Notes: a model not told the origin generated them from the letters alone. Shown: positions 27,123 to 36,841, counted from the stretch's first letter. The stretch is DNA of 64,000 bases from Agarilytica rhodophyticola (GCF_002157225.2 NZ_CP020038.1:4370501-4434500), one strand, 5' to 3'. Made by a program: numbers and translations.

Positions 27123-28205
27123 ATGAATATAAAATTTAGAAATATCGTACTATCTGCTACTTTAATTTTTATGGCATTAATTAGTTTAAAGGCACATACT
27201 GGTGAATGTGTCATAGATCGATTCGGTTTAAGCACACCACCTATGACATGGAATAACGGTTCTCGGGTGGGCGATGCAAAAGTCTCTTCATTTGGGCCTG
27301 GAAGTTGTAATGTCCTACCGGGAAGCATTATCAAAGAAGTCAGAATGTCGTTTAGCTACGACAGTAAGCCGAGTATATTAACTGCCGGGCTCATTTGGGG
27401 AACTTATAGATTTACCTTAAGCACAAGTGGTATACAGGCTTCCAACGAAGCAATTGTAAGTGGTAGCGGCTTCCGACAGATAGGTACTAGTGCTGTTTTT
27501 TCAGAATTTAATGGCTTGGATTTACACAACCTAACGTTTAGTGTCCTCGCTCAACAAACCAACTTATCCGTTAATTTAAGATGTAGGCATAACAATAGGT
27601 CGGTATGCGAAAAATATATGATTGCCGAGTATCAGGTTAATATAGAATACGAAAACGCTAGCATGGTCGCCCCCATCCCCCCTACTAATGTTACTGCTAG
27701 CGCATCACAAGATGACATTACCATCTCATGGTCAGACGTTTTCAATGCAACTTACTACAATCGAGAAGTATCGTTAGACGACGGCATAACCTGGACTAAC
27801 CAAAAACAATATTTTGCTCCACAAACATCGGTGACGTTTAATAATCAGCAACCAAGAACTTACAAATATCGTATTCGGGCATGTAATGATGCAGGTTGCT
27901 CCGGTTGGCGGCAGTCAAATTCTTTAGTCATTTTGCCCAATAGCCCCGGCAGTGTGACTGCTACTGTGATAAATACCAATAGCATCAATATTTCATGGGC
28001 TGCGGTTACTGGCGCCACACACTATCATAGAGAAGTTTCATTAGACGCCGGTGTTAGTTTTACTAACCAGAAAACTTACAACGCACCGCAAACACAAGTA
28101 ACATTTGATAATCAACAAACAAGATCTTATCAATATCGAGTTCGATCTTGCGCCGCAGTAGGTTGCTCTGCTTGGACATATTCAAATAATGTTACTGTAA
28201 ATTAG
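27123..28205 (+). CDS. secreted protein with two fibronectin type III domains
   Basis: 360 residues. Residues 1-25 are a signal peptide (cleavage near LKAHTG). Residues 26-175 are an unrecognised beta-rich domain with four cysteines likely paired. Two FN3 domains follow, about 183-268 and 275-359. They are close copies: both contain ISW, a YhREVSLD-type strand, a TNQK-Y-APQT stretch and a final YRxRxCxxxGCSxW. This indicates a recent tandem duplication. FN3 modules are spacers or binding modules on extracellular enzymes; no catalytic domain is visible, so a binding or structural role is inferred. Confidence 0.88.
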   Translation: MNIKFRNIVLSATLIFMALISLKAHTGECVIDRFGLSTPPMTWNNGSRVGDAKVSSFGPGSCNVLPGSIIKEVRMSFSYDSKPSILTAGLIWGTYRFTLSTSGIQASNEAIVSGSGFRQIGTSAVFSEFNGLDLHNLTFSVLAQQTNLSVNLRCRHNNRSVCEKYMIAEYQVNIEYENASMVAPIPPTNVTASASQDDITISWSDVFNATYYNREVSLDDGITWTNQKQYFAPQTSVTFNNQQPRTYKYRIRACNDAGCSGWRQSNSLVILPNSPGSVTATVINTNSINISWAAVTGATHYHREVSLDAGVSFTNQKTYNAPQTQVTFDNQQTRSYQYRVRSCAAVGCSAWTYSNNVTVN

Positions 28206-28578
28206 TCATCAGCAATAGTTGCTCCTATCGGGATTTTTTTATTAGATTTAATGATAGGATAAATAGCAATCAAGATTGCGGTTGTTACGGAAAATAGCCG
28301 CAATCGTACTAAAAAATTAAATAAAGTTAACAAAAAATTAGATGAGCTAAAAATTATGAAGATTTTTTTTGAAAAAGAAGCAAGCAATACTAATTATGTC
28401 GGTAAAAAACAATAAAAAATATATAGGTTCTAAGCAAAACTAGATTTTAGGTAAGTTGAAGACTGAAAATATTCTACGGATAACGGCGCTTTTTATGGTA
28501 TTTATGGATTTTATAGAGTCGACTTTAAAAACGATTATTAGTCTAACATAATTGAAGTGAGTATAGCAGACGTACTAT
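28206..28578. other. spacer between convergent genes
   Basis: About 370 bp between the convergent FN3 protein gene and a small minus-strand gene. It contains T- and A-rich runs but no convincing stem-loop terminator. Short frames on the minus strand are shadows. Confidence 0.4.
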
Positions 28579-28857
28579 TTAAATCGTATATGAGTACACA
28601 TACACAATAATAGAGAACAAAATGCTTCCTGTAAACCAAGCTTGTGATTGCTTTTCAGTTAATAATTTAAAGTTAATTCTATCACTTTCAAGTTCATCCT
28701 CTGTTCTTATTCTTACATCGAGATTTGAACTAAACACTACATTATAGTCTTCAGTGTAGCTATATATGAGTCTCCAGCCGGGCGCTTTTCCAGCTACACT
28801 TAAGGTAATGAATATATAAAAGAATACTACTAACACAATTGTTGAAATTAGCTTCAC
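28579..28857 (-). CDS. hypothetical small membrane protein
   Basis: 92 residues starting at GTG 28857, with GAGGG eight bases upstream. A hydrophobic helix at residues 4-22 may be a signal or anchor, and a second helix lies at 74-92 at the extreme C-terminus. The 50-residue loop between them is mixed polar with no known motif. A product with two helices and an outside loop fits. It is possibly co-transcribed with the preceding small secreted protein gene. Confidence 0.55.
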   Translation of the reverse strand: MKLISTIVLVVFFYIFITLSVAGKAPGWRLIYSYTEDYNVVFSSNLDVRIRTEDELESDRINFKLLTEKQSQAWFTGSILFSIIVYVYSYTI

Positions 28858-28934
28858 GTCTACTTCCCTCTACATAGATTAAGCTTTCATTATCTTCTTA
28901 GAATAATCTAACTAGCAGTTTTTTATCCATCACA

Positions 28935-29261
28935 TTATTTGGCTGATACATAGTGCAACACTTCTGCATTCGCCTGCAGGGGGTCACACTCATCGGTACC
29001 TTTAAATGTTAAACTTTTTCCCGATACATAGGCTGCTAACAGTTTACTGTAGATAGCTTTACCCTGATCAGATTTGAGATGAAATATATAATCATAAGGG
29101 TTTGTTGCACAGGTAGGCTTATTTCCAGGTATTTTTTCCAACGAGACGAAGACAAAATCATTGGAGTTGTAAGTTAATAATTCCTTTATCTTACTTGTTG
29201 TCACATCGCTCGCCATTGCATTGGCAGAGAACAACAACATCACTAACGCTCTTAATTTCAT
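28935..29261 (-). CDS. small secreted protein, unknown function
   Basis: 108 residues with a clean signal peptide (MKLRALVMLLFSANAMA, cleaved before SDV). The mature part has just two cysteines (in PTCATNP and TDECDPL) that probably form one disulfide, and the pattern CATNPYDYIFHLKSDQGKA. Similar small secreted proteins with this C...GKA(I/M)Y...SGK...G(T)xxC layout are widespread in marine gammaproteobacteria, with no assigned function that I know of. Confidence 0.75.
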   Translation of the reverse strand: MKLRALVMLLFSANAMASDVTTSKIKELLTYNSNDFVFVSLEKIPGNKPTCATNPYDYIFHLKSDQGKAIYSKLLAAYVSGKSLTFKGTDECDPLQANAEVLHYVSAK

Positions 29262-29406
29262 GAATTATTACTTTTCCTAGTATTACTTTTCCCGGCATTA
29301 ATATTCCAAATTCTAGCTTGGCGAAAAAACCAAAGCTAGCTCCTCCGCGCTAGAGTAGCCCAAAAATATATGCTAAGTAAAGTAGAAAAGCTTCTTTTAC
29401 TGATGA

Positions 29407-29476
29407 GCGATTAATCGCGTTGTTTTGTTGTTGATTCAGCGATTGGATCTATTGATACATCCCATAGAATGGGATG
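29407..29476. repeat. two short perfect palindromes
   Basis: GCGATTAATCGC at 29407-29418 and CATCCCAT-aga-ATGGGATG at 29458-29476 lie in the gap between two minus-strand genes. They could be operators or small hairpins, and nothing decides between the two. Confidence 0.5.
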
Positions 29477-29516
29477 CGCACAGGTGAAAAATAGATTAGA
29501 TTTACACATATTTATG

Positions 29517-29543
29517 GGCTGTACTTCAAGTCAGAGTACAGCC
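29517..29543 (-). terminator. hairpin after the LTGC-protein gene
   Basis: A 9-bp perfect stem (GGCTGTACT and its complement, 9-nt loop) lies 11 bp beyond the stop codon of the minus-strand gene at 29554. A T-run after the stem is weak, so it is a probable mRNA end or stabilising hairpin rather than a strong intrinsic terminator. Confidence 0.4.
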
Positions 29544-29553
29544 TTAATATACT

Positions 29554-30150
29554 TTAATTCTTCTCTGAAACGCTAACTATCTCATAACTACCTAAGCCTA
29601 GCATTTTTATTTTCTGGGTAAAAAATCGCCACTTTGAACTTCTCCCCATTCCTCCTTTCATCTTAACACCAAAGAAATAGGCTTGAGAGTTTTCATCTGG
29701 CCGGTAGGCGTCGGGATGTAGCGAAGCTTGTGCGAACGCGAGGCTGTTTTTCATCGCTGCTTGATCTGCAACACCACCTGATGTTTGAATATTATGGTGA
29801 CTTACCCGAACGGCACCACTGCCATCAGAAGCGCGTAAATAGCCAACTGCGCAACCGGTGAGTTTAGCGGTAAACATCAAATCAATACCTTCTGATTTTT
29901 CACAGACCACACTATAACCTGCATTTTCAGACCAAGGTAAGTAATAAGCACGCAGGCTACCACGATCGATAGAGCCATTTAAGGTTGTTATGCCGCCGTC
30001 ATCCATATAGGAATCGAAGTCAAAGTTTCTAACGGGTGAGCAATTCAGATCAGCTGCTGGTGAAGGCACTAACAGAATATGCTTTTGTAAAAACTTAATG
30101 GGGTTATTTAGTAATCCTTCGCTCACTACCTTGTTTATTTTATCAGACAT
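29554..30150 (-). CDS. uncharacterised protein with LTGC/HH signature
   Basis: 198 residues from the ATG at 30150, with GGAG six bases upstream (a GTG at 30162 would add four). No signal peptide is visible. The centre carries MFTAKLTGCAVGYL (C100) followed by RVSHHN (H118-H119). A Leu-Ser/Thr-Gly-Cys motif with a His 12-20 residues later is the active-site layout of Gln-deamidating toxins of the CNF1/BLF1/CheD group, where Cys and His form the catalytic pair. Overall similarity beyond that motif cannot be judged by eye. The gene is isolated, with no secretion genes or immunity partner recognised. An alternative is an unrelated thiol-dependent or structural protein. Confidence 0.65.
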   Translation of the reverse strand: MSDKINKVVSEGLLNNPIKFLQKHILLVPSPAADLNCSPVRNFDFDSYMDDGGITTLNGSIDRGSLRAYYLPWSENAGYSVVCEKSEGIDLMFTAKLTGCAVGYLRASDGSGAVRVSHHNIQTSGGVADQAAMKNSLAFAQASLHPDAYRPDENSQAYFFGVKMKGGMGRSSKWRFFTQKIKMLGLGSYEIVSVSEKN

Positions 30151-30250
30151 ATAAAACTCCACACTTATTTCATTAAATATTATGACTATAGGGTATATGA
30201 CAGAAACACTAAAAAGAGTTGTTTATAGTGTTTCGCGTTTTACAAAAAAT

Positions 30251-31903
30251 CTATAACCGATTACCCTGGTTATCCACTGCATCGAGAACATGATCATCTG
30301 GATTATCATTGAGCGGATCCGCAATCCAAGGAGCTACACAGGCACGGTCGATAATACAAGGATCGCTCAATGCTTGTAAAAATGCCACTAGCTGATCGGT
30401 TTCTTGTGGATTTAAATTTGGCGATTGAAACAAGGAGGTATTGTTACGTCGCTCATCGCCTAATTTGTCGAGTGCGCGCTCTGAGTTTGTTTGTGCATAG
30501 GGGTATAGGTTTTCACAGTTATCAATATCTTCAAACTGTTGTAACTGACACCATCCTCCTTGTCCAAAAAAATCATCAATAGCCCCTCTTGGATTGACAT
30601 AATGTCTTATCACATCGCGCAGGTTTGCATAAGCACCGGTATGACCATAAGGCGCCGTTTGCACAATATTCAGTAGACTCGGCGTACGAAAGCGATAACG
30701 ATCTTCGCTGTAGCCAGTTTCTCTTTCACGGCCAAAATCATCATTGTTGGTATCGCCTTTGCCTGGGCCAATTTGCGGAAATGCTACCGTATGATGCTGA
30801 CTATCGCTAAACAAAGGGCCATTATGACAATTAGCACAGCCGGCGCCACCTTGATTGACATTAGTAAAGAATAATATAGCGCCTTGTTTTTGTTGGTCAC
30901 TCAGGGCTGCTAAATCTCCATCTATGTAGTTTTGCCATGGTGTATCGACAAAAACCATAGAACGCTGATACTCACCGAGGGCAAGCGCAATATTATCGAA
31001 AGTGATCAAGGTTTGGGCATCTTGTACGCTACCAAATGCAGTTCTAAATTCAACCAACCATTGATTTCTTTCTAACTCATCAACTCCTACACCATAGTTA
31101 CCAATGCGGGCTGCAAGATGGTCGCGAACACTTGCATTATCGCTACCGTTTTCGAAGTTTTCCGATCTCATCTCTTCGATAGAGGTGACGGGAAATCGTG
31201 CCTGTGCCGCTACTAAATTAGGGCCTGCATTATTATCGGACTCACCGAAGTCTGAATCGGGTGTACGAATATCAGTAAGGCTTCCATTGGTTCCTTCCTG
31301 CGCACTTAAGCTCTCCACGCGAGAATCAAAGAACATACCTACATCCCAAAGTCCCGCGTTTAAAACTGTCGGTGAGTTACGTGGAACCAGCGGTGCACCG
31401 TCCATATGTTCGCGACCAATACCAATAAGATTGGGTTCGGTAGCACCAACACCGACAGGCAAAGACAAGGCATCCGCTCCGCCCAGTGTTGGGTGGTGAC
31501 ACGATGCGCAGGCTGAATCGAAATCACCGCCAAGACTTTTGCTAAAGAACAACTTTTTACCAAGTTGCGACAGAGGTGCTTCAATATTGGGGAGATCGCG
31601 CCCTACTAAAGGGTTCAAATCCCAGGAAAAACTCTCAATAATTTGGCTTAACTGAGCATCTAATGGTGAGGGGTTGTCGTTACTGGCTAGGTCGCCCTCA
31701 TCTAGGTTCACCTCATCATCTTGAGTGCCACTAGCATCTGGTGAAACGGCGATCGCCTCTCCTGTCGGCCCTGCAGCTGTGTTCTCGTCAGATCCATCAG
31801 CTTCACTAGAACCGCCACCGCAGGCGGTAGTAAGTAATACGAAAGCCAACAAGTATAAACGCAGCGCACATGCGGTATCCTCTAATTTTTTATATGATTC
31901 CAT
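30251..31903 (-). CDS. diheme cytochrome c peroxidase/MauG-like lipoprotein
   Basis: 550 residues. The N-terminus has a lipobox (LLTTACGGG) followed by a low-complexity acidic linker to about residue 80. Two c-type heme sites are present, CASCH and CANCH, spaced about 225 residues apart as in diheme peroxidases (CCP/MauG family). Around them lie SCHHPTLGGADALSLPVG and RFRTPSLLNIVQTAPYGHTGA, the conserved C-terminal region. Members reduce H2O2 or carry out radical chemistry in the periplasm. The gene is divergent from a two-component system (172-bp gap), which may control it. Confidence 0.93.
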   Translation of the reverse strand: MESYKKLEDTACALRLYLLAFVLLTTACGGGSSEADGSDENTAAGPTGEAIAVSPDASGTQDDEVNLDEGDLASNDNPSPLDAQLSQIIESFSWDLNPLVGRDLPNIEAPLSQLGKKLFFSKSLGGDFDSACASCHHPTLGGADALSLPVGVGATEPNLIGIGREHMDGAPLVPRNSPTVLNAGLWDVGMFFDSRVESLSAQEGTNGSLTDIRTPDSDFGESDNNAGPNLVAAQARFPVTSIEEMRSENFENGSDNASVRDHLAARIGNYGVGVDELERNQWLVEFRTAFGSVQDAQTLITFDNIALALGEYQRSMVFVDTPWQNYIDGDLAALSDQQKQGAILFFTNVNQGGAGCANCHNGPLFSDSQHHTVAFPQIGPGKGDTNNDDFGRERETGYSEDRYRFRTPSLLNIVQTAPYGHTGAYANLRDVIRHYVNPRGAIDDFFGQGGWCQLQQFEDIDNCENLYPYAQTNSERALDKLGDERRNNTSLFQSPNLNPQETDQLVAFLQALSDPCIIDRACVAPWIADPLNDNPDDHVLDAVDNQGNRL

Positions 31904-32074
31904 GTTTTTAACACCTCATTCAATCGATTCACAAATAAGAGATTAAGGCGCAATCGAGCAAATCTAGCTTGTGAAATTCGCAAACAAATAGGAAATCCGA
32001 GATAAAAACGCATATAACGTTTTTCTTTGTGACAAAAGTCGCTAAATTAAAAATATGGAAGGAAAACATTATAT

Positions 32075-33520
32075 ATGACCATACAAAGTAAACTCATATT
32101 AGCACTCACAGGCTTAGGGCTTGGCACTTGCTTGGCACTGTATCTATTTATGCAGTGGAGCTTTGATCGCGGTCTTATTTCCTATGTCAATGAGCAAGAA
32201 AAGGCATCTAAACAAGCATTGACTGAAGCACTTTCTCACTACTATCGACAAAATAGTAATTGGCAAGAATTCGCCAATAACCCTCGATCATATCATCGCC
32301 TGGTACGAGAATACTTACCAAGAAAGCAAACCAGCCAAGGTGGCAACACGCAAATTGAGAGACGTCCTCCTGAACATAGACCACCGCCAGATAGACGCCG
32401 TTTTTATGGTAATACACCTCGCGAAAACCGCCCTCCACCAAGGCGAGGGCCACCACCACCAACATTACTAGAGGCTGATAAATCTATAATTGTGGGACGT
32501 CATAATCCGCAACATTTGGTTGTACCCATCAAATTAGATGGAGTGACCGTCGGTTGGCTATCATTCCCTAAACCACCCTATCCTCTTGAACAATATAACT
32601 TCTCCTTAAAAGAGAATCTCGATCTCGCTTTTCTAGTACTGGCAGTGGTACTTAGCGTTTCTGTGTTTGGCATCGGAATCCCCCTTTCTCGCCACTTTGT
32701 TTCACCTCTCAAACAATTAACATATGCATTAAATGCTTTGACCAAGGGTAAATACACGACTGACCTTAAAGTGAATCGTCGAGATGAAATCGGTCAACTG
32801 GCAAAGGACGTTAGGATACTTGCCGAAACCCTTAAGAGTAATGAATCTTCACGTAGCCGCTGGATCGCCGGGATATCTCATGAGCTAAGAACTCCACTTG
32901 CTATTACATTAGGTGAAGTAGAAGCAATGATGGAAGATATCCGACCATTAACAAAAGACAACTTGTTATCCGTTAAGGAAGAAGTGGATCAATTAAACAG
33001 GCTTATAAATGACCTTTACGAATTGTCGAATGCTGAGATTGGTGCCTTACGCTACCACATGGTGCGCCTTGATTTACGCGATGTGGTTGCAAATGGCACA
33101 GAGCGTTTCGAAGAGCTCATGGCTGACAAAAACTTAAACTTAAAGTTATCGCTACCCAAATATCCGGTATTTATCGATGCGGATGTACAAAGGCTCAACC
33201 AGCTGATGAATAATCTGCTCACCAACGAAATAAAATACGCGCAAACTTATGGTAACGTGCACTTAAGTTTAACCATTAATAAAAATATCGCAGCGCTAAA
33301 GATCGAAGACAGTGGGCCTGGCGTGGCGCCAGATCAGTTGGATAAGTTATTCGATCATTTATACCGTGTCGATGCATCATATACAAAAAAAGTGAGTGGC
33401 TCAGGCCTCGGTTTAGCCATATGCAAAAAAATCGTCGAAGCACATATAGGTACAATTGAAGCACAGGCGTCTCCCTTGGGAGGAATCGCTATTTATATGA
33501 ATTTTCCTCTTTCTGACTAA
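32075..33520 (+). CDS. sensor histidine kinase (BaeS-like)
   Basis: 481 residues: TM1 at 7-27, periplasmic sensor at about 28-182, TM2 at 183-205, HAMP, then HisKA with H269 in AGISHELRTPL, followed by HATPase (N-box NLLTNEIKYA, DSGPGV, GSGLGLAI). The N-box has NE where NA is usual. The sensor contains an unusual Pro/Arg-rich stretch at residues 96-129 (HRPPPDRRRF, RPPPRRGPPPP), which could bind an anionic ligand or a membrane. The response regulator gene starts 11 bp downstream. The genes are divergent from the diheme peroxidase, suggesting that it or envelope stress is a target (inference). Confidence 0.93.
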   Translation: MTIQSKLILALTGLGLGTCLALYLFMQWSFDRGLISYVNEQEKASKQALTEALSHYYRQNSNWQEFANNPRSYHRLVREYLPRKQTSQGGNTQIERRPPEHRPPPDRRRFYGNTPRENRPPPRRGPPPPTLLEADKSIIVGRHNPQHLVVPIKLDGVTVGWLSFPKPPYPLEQYNFSLKENLDLAFLVLAVVLSVSVFGIGIPLSRHFVSPLKQLTYALNALTKGKYTTDLKVNRRDEIGQLAKDVRILAETLKSNESSRSRWIAGISHELRTPLAITLGEVEAMMEDIRPLTKDNLLSVKEEVDQLNRLINDLYELSNAEIGALRYHMVRLDLRDVVANGTERFEELMADKNLNLKLSLPKYPVFIDADVQRLNQLMNNLLTNEIKYAQTYGNVHLSLTINKNIAALKIEDSGPGVAPDQLDKLFDHLYRVDASYTKKVSGSGLGLAICKKIVEAHIGTIEAQASPLGGIAIYMNFPLSD

Positions 33521-33530
33521 GTGAAAAGTA

Positions 33531-34205
33531 ATGCAAAAAATATTAATTGTTGAAGATGAAATAAAAATTGCCCAACTTCATAAAGATTATATTGAACAAA
33601 TGAATTTCAGTGCCCATATCATTGATCATGGAGATATGGTGATTGATTGGGTAAAAAATAATACTCCTGATTTAATTGTGTTAGATATCATGTTACCTGG
33701 TAAAGATGGCCTAAGCATATGCAAGGAAATACGTCAGTTCTCTAATGTTCCAATTATTATGGTAACCGCGAGGATAGAGGAAATTGACCGCATACTTGGT
33801 TTAGAGCTAGGTGCTGATGATTACGTATGTAAGCCTGTTAGCCCGAAAGAAATTGTCGCGAGAGTAAGGGCAAATTTGCGTCGTGCTGAAATCCAACATC
33901 AAGAAACACCGAAAAATACAATTCGATTCGACGAGCATCAATATAAAGCATGGTTATTGGATCAACCTATCGAGCTAACCGCTATAGAATTTCAATTGTT
34001 GCTATCATTAGCGAATCAACCTGGTCGAGTTTTTTCACGCAATCAAATTATGCAAAAAATTTACAGTGATAGTCGTATTGTCAGCGATAAAACTATCGAC
34101 AGCCATGTTAAAAAAATTCGCAAAAAATTAAAACAAATCGACCCGTCTCAAGAACATATTCACTCCATATATGGGGTCGGTTTTAAGTATGAGTTAAAGC
34201 AATAA
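33531..34205 (+). CDS. OmpR-family response regulator (BaeR-like)
   Basis: 224 residues. The receiver has the acidic pocket EDE (9-11 region), phosphoacceptor D52 in LIVLDIMLPGKDG, T in MVTAR and K in CKPVSP. The C-terminal winged helix carries LTAIEFQLLLSLA and DSHVKKIRKKL, ending SIYGVGFKYEL. It is the cognate regulator of the kinase encoded immediately upstream. Confidence 0.95.
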   Translation: MQKILIVEDEIKIAQLHKDYIEQMNFSAHIIDHGDMVIDWVKNNTPDLIVLDIMLPGKDGLSICKEIRQFSNVPIIMVTARIEEIDRILGLELGADDYVCKPVSPKEIVARVRANLRRAEIQHQETPKNTIRFDEHQYKAWLLDQPIELTAIEFQLLLSLANQPGRVFSRNQIMQKIYSDSRIVSDKTIDSHVKKIRKKLKQIDPSQEHIHSIYGVGFKYELKQ

Positions 34206-34569
34206 TTCAGCGAATATAAGACAAAAAAAGTACATATAATTTTTAAGTATCGACAATATGCAAAAAAGTAATCACCATATATTTTCTCAAACAATTGCTC
34301 GATAGCCTATAATAAATAGCTTGTTATAGGTCTAAAGAATCTTAAAAAGAGCATTTTCGATATTAGTTTATTTTATCACATCGCCTATAATGTAGGTATA
34401 TTGGCAGTATTCGAACTTGGTTATAACGCTAACTATTTTTTGGTGTTACGTCAGCTTGATTAAGAATTCTAATTATTACCTGATCAAGAAGTAATATCAA
34501 AGTATGTTATTAGATATTTGCCGAAATAATTGTTGAATAAATATTGCATATCGTTTTAGAAGGTGATGT
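34206..34569. other. spacer with promoter of the EAL protein gene
   Basis: About 360 bp. AAGGTGATGT precedes the ATG at 34570. AT-rich runs are present but no promoter can be fixed. No terminator after the response regulator was identified. Confidence 0.4.
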
Positions 34570-36627
34570 ATGCGCAGTGAAGCGAACAAGTCTAACGACG
34601 GAAAACATAACCGTTCTCTCACAGAAGACCTCAGCAAGCTATACCAACAGTTATATTCTAAGTGGAGGCACTGCCGCCTAAATTGGAGGCCTTCTATTAT
34701 ATTAGAGTTGCGTCGCCATACTCTTGGACTATATGCCTTCGCGTCTCAAAATGGCTTTAATGATATCTCTGAGATTGCAAAAAACTTTGAGCTCAGACTG
34801 CGCTGTCTAGAAAAAAAGGCACAGTTTACACCCAAAGACGAGCAGCTCTTGGTAAATAACCTTGCCAGGTTAAAACGCCAAATCCTTTCCCTACACAATC
34901 ATTCAGAAATTTTGACACTACATCCTAGTGCACAGATGGCACCTAATAACCGGTCTAATATGCCCAATTCTCAATCTGAGCCACAACGGCCCTCTAAAGG
35001 TGCTATCGGCCTACTAGAAGTGGATAGTCAACTCAGAGATCAAATTAGCTTAGCTCTTTACAATGCAGGCTATACAGTAACCCGATTTGAAACAGCAATA
35101 CAGCTACAACAAGCAATGCAAACACCCTGTTTTGACCTGTTATTAATGGGTTCATCCTTAACTAAAGAATCTGTAGCAACCCCAAAGATAACAGAGGATT
35201 TTTTAGCGAGAGTATCAACTCAAATACCTGTCATTATAGTGTCCGACGGTATCGATATAACAACACGTTTGACAGCACTGCGTGCTGGTGTCAAAACCTA
35301 CTTAACCGTGCCTATCAGAGAAAATGAAATACTGACAAAAATCGAAGGTATTCTCAGTAAAAGTAGACAAGATAGAACACGAGTACTTGTGATTGACGAT
35401 GACAAAATGTTAACTAAGTACTATGAAACTACCCTTGAAGAAGCTGGGTTTAGTGTTAAGGCGATCAATGACCCTTTACAATCTTTGCAGGAAATAGAGC
35501 ACTTCAAGCCTGATGTTATTACGCTAGATTATCATATGCCCCACTGTAATGGGTTGGAAGTTGCTGAGATTTTGCGTGGCGATCCTCGTCATATGAATAT
35601 CCCCATCATATTTATGACGGCCTCTGAAGAAGCAAAGCAACATATAGAATTAATGCGCCACTATAGCAAATCCGTATTTGAAAAACCGGTGGATATTAGT
35701 ACTTTAAGCGAAGCTATTAATAATATTAGTGAAAAAACTAAGAAATGTATTCAAAGACCAGACATAAAACAAGATTCTCAAAAAAACAGCAATCAGAAGA
35801 TTGAAACAGCCAACAAGATCAACTCCCACGTTGAAGAAAGTAAACCTAAACAAACACTTGAACTTTCTGAAAAAGTTTCAGCGGCATTGAGGTCTCGCGC
35901 TTTCGAGCTAGCATTCCAACCCATCGTACGTCCCGACGGCGACGAGCAAATATTTGAAGTGCTCGCACGATTGAAGGACGAAGATGGTGAGCTCTATACA
36001 GCGGATACGTTTATTCCATTTATTGAAAAAGAAATTGAAGATGGTAGTTATCACCTCGATCGCTGGGTTATTGAAAATGCATTTCAAACCTTAGAGAAGA
36101 CAACGGGCCGAGGCTCGGCAGAGTTTTCTATCGTAATTAAACTTTCTCCTAACTTAAAACAGATAGAGAGACTATTACCTTTTATTTATAATATTGTGAG
36201 TAATTCTCGCTTACGGGGTATCAACAGAATTTATTTTTCGGTACCTGAAAAAGCCTTGGCTGCTAATACTGCTCAAGCAAGCCATCTTATTAAAGCCCTA
36301 CATACAAGCGGCTGCGGATTTGTCCTGGAACAATGTAACGCCTCGGATAAAAGCATAGAATTGATTAATACGGTTGATAAGATCGAATTTATAAAGCTAG
36401 ACAGAAAAACATGTAACACAAATACCGACTTAAAAGATACACAAAGAAAAATAGATAAACTGCGAAACGCACTTGGCGATAAAGGGGAAATTATTGCGGG
36501 AGTTGTAGAAGATGCCAAAACTTTCGCCTATTATTGGCAGCTGGATATACGTTTATTCCAAGGTTTTTTTATTCATCGACCTCACCCATATATGCAATAC
36601 CAAAGTTCAGATGAGCTTTTTATTTAG
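34570..36627 (+). CDS. HPt-REC-REC-EAL protein, degenerate EAL
   Basis: 685 residues. Residues 15-108 look like an HPt domain with H50 in ELRRHTLGLYAFASQNGF. Residues 145-262 are a receiver without the phosphoacceptor (LLLMGSS in its place). Residues 270-390 are a complete receiver (DDD at 276-278, D320 in ITLDYHMP, K372). Residues 438-680 are an EAL domain in which the motif reads FEVLARL instead of EAL and the downstream acidic residues are altered (IIAGVVED instead of an EGVE-type loop), while QGFFIHRP is kept. c-di-GMP hydrolysis is therefore doubtful and a binding or regulatory role more likely. No partner gene is adjacent. Confidence 0.88.
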   Translation: MRSEANKSNDGKHNRSLTEDLSKLYQQLYSKWRHCRLNWRPSIILELRRHTLGLYAFASQNGFNDISEIAKNFELRLRCLEKKAQFTPKDEQLLVNNLARLKRQILSLHNHSEILTLHPSAQMAPNNRSNMPNSQSEPQRPSKGAIGLLEVDSQLRDQISLALYNAGYTVTRFETAIQLQQAMQTPCFDLLLMGSSLTKESVATPKITEDFLARVSTQIPVIIVSDGIDITTRLTALRAGVKTYLTVPIRENEILTKIEGILSKSRQDRTRVLVIDDDKMLTKYYETTLEEAGFSVKAINDPLQSLQEIEHFKPDVITLDYHMPHCNGLEVAEILRGDPRHMNIPIIFMTASEEAKQHIELMRHYSKSVFEKPVDISTLSEAINNISEKTKKCIQRPDIKQDSQKNSNQKIETANKINSHVEESKPKQTLELSEKVSAALRSRAFELAFQPIVRPDGDEQIFEVLARLKDEDGELYTADTFIPFIEKEIEDGSYHLDRWVIENAFQTLEKTTGRGSAEFSIVIKLSPNLKQIERLLPFIYNIVSNSRLRGINRIYFSVPEKALAANTAQASHLIKALHTSGCGFVLEQCNASDKSIELINTVDKIEFIKLDRKTCNTNTDLKDTQRKIDKLRNALGDKGEIIAGVVEDAKTFAYYWQLDIRLFQGFFIHRPHPYMQYQSSDELFI

Positions 36628-36841
36628 GATACTCAAAGCACTTGCAGCACAAACAGAAGAAGTAGCAAGCCTAACGTAACTCTAGCAACTAATAGCAAAC
36701 CTCATATAGGAACTACTAGCAAATCTCATAGATAATTATAATTGCTCACCCAAAGATCTAGGTGAGCTACACAATATAGCCACTTCTGCTAAAGCTTGTT
36801 AACGCCAGCAAATAATTGAAAACAATAAGATTAGCTGAATC

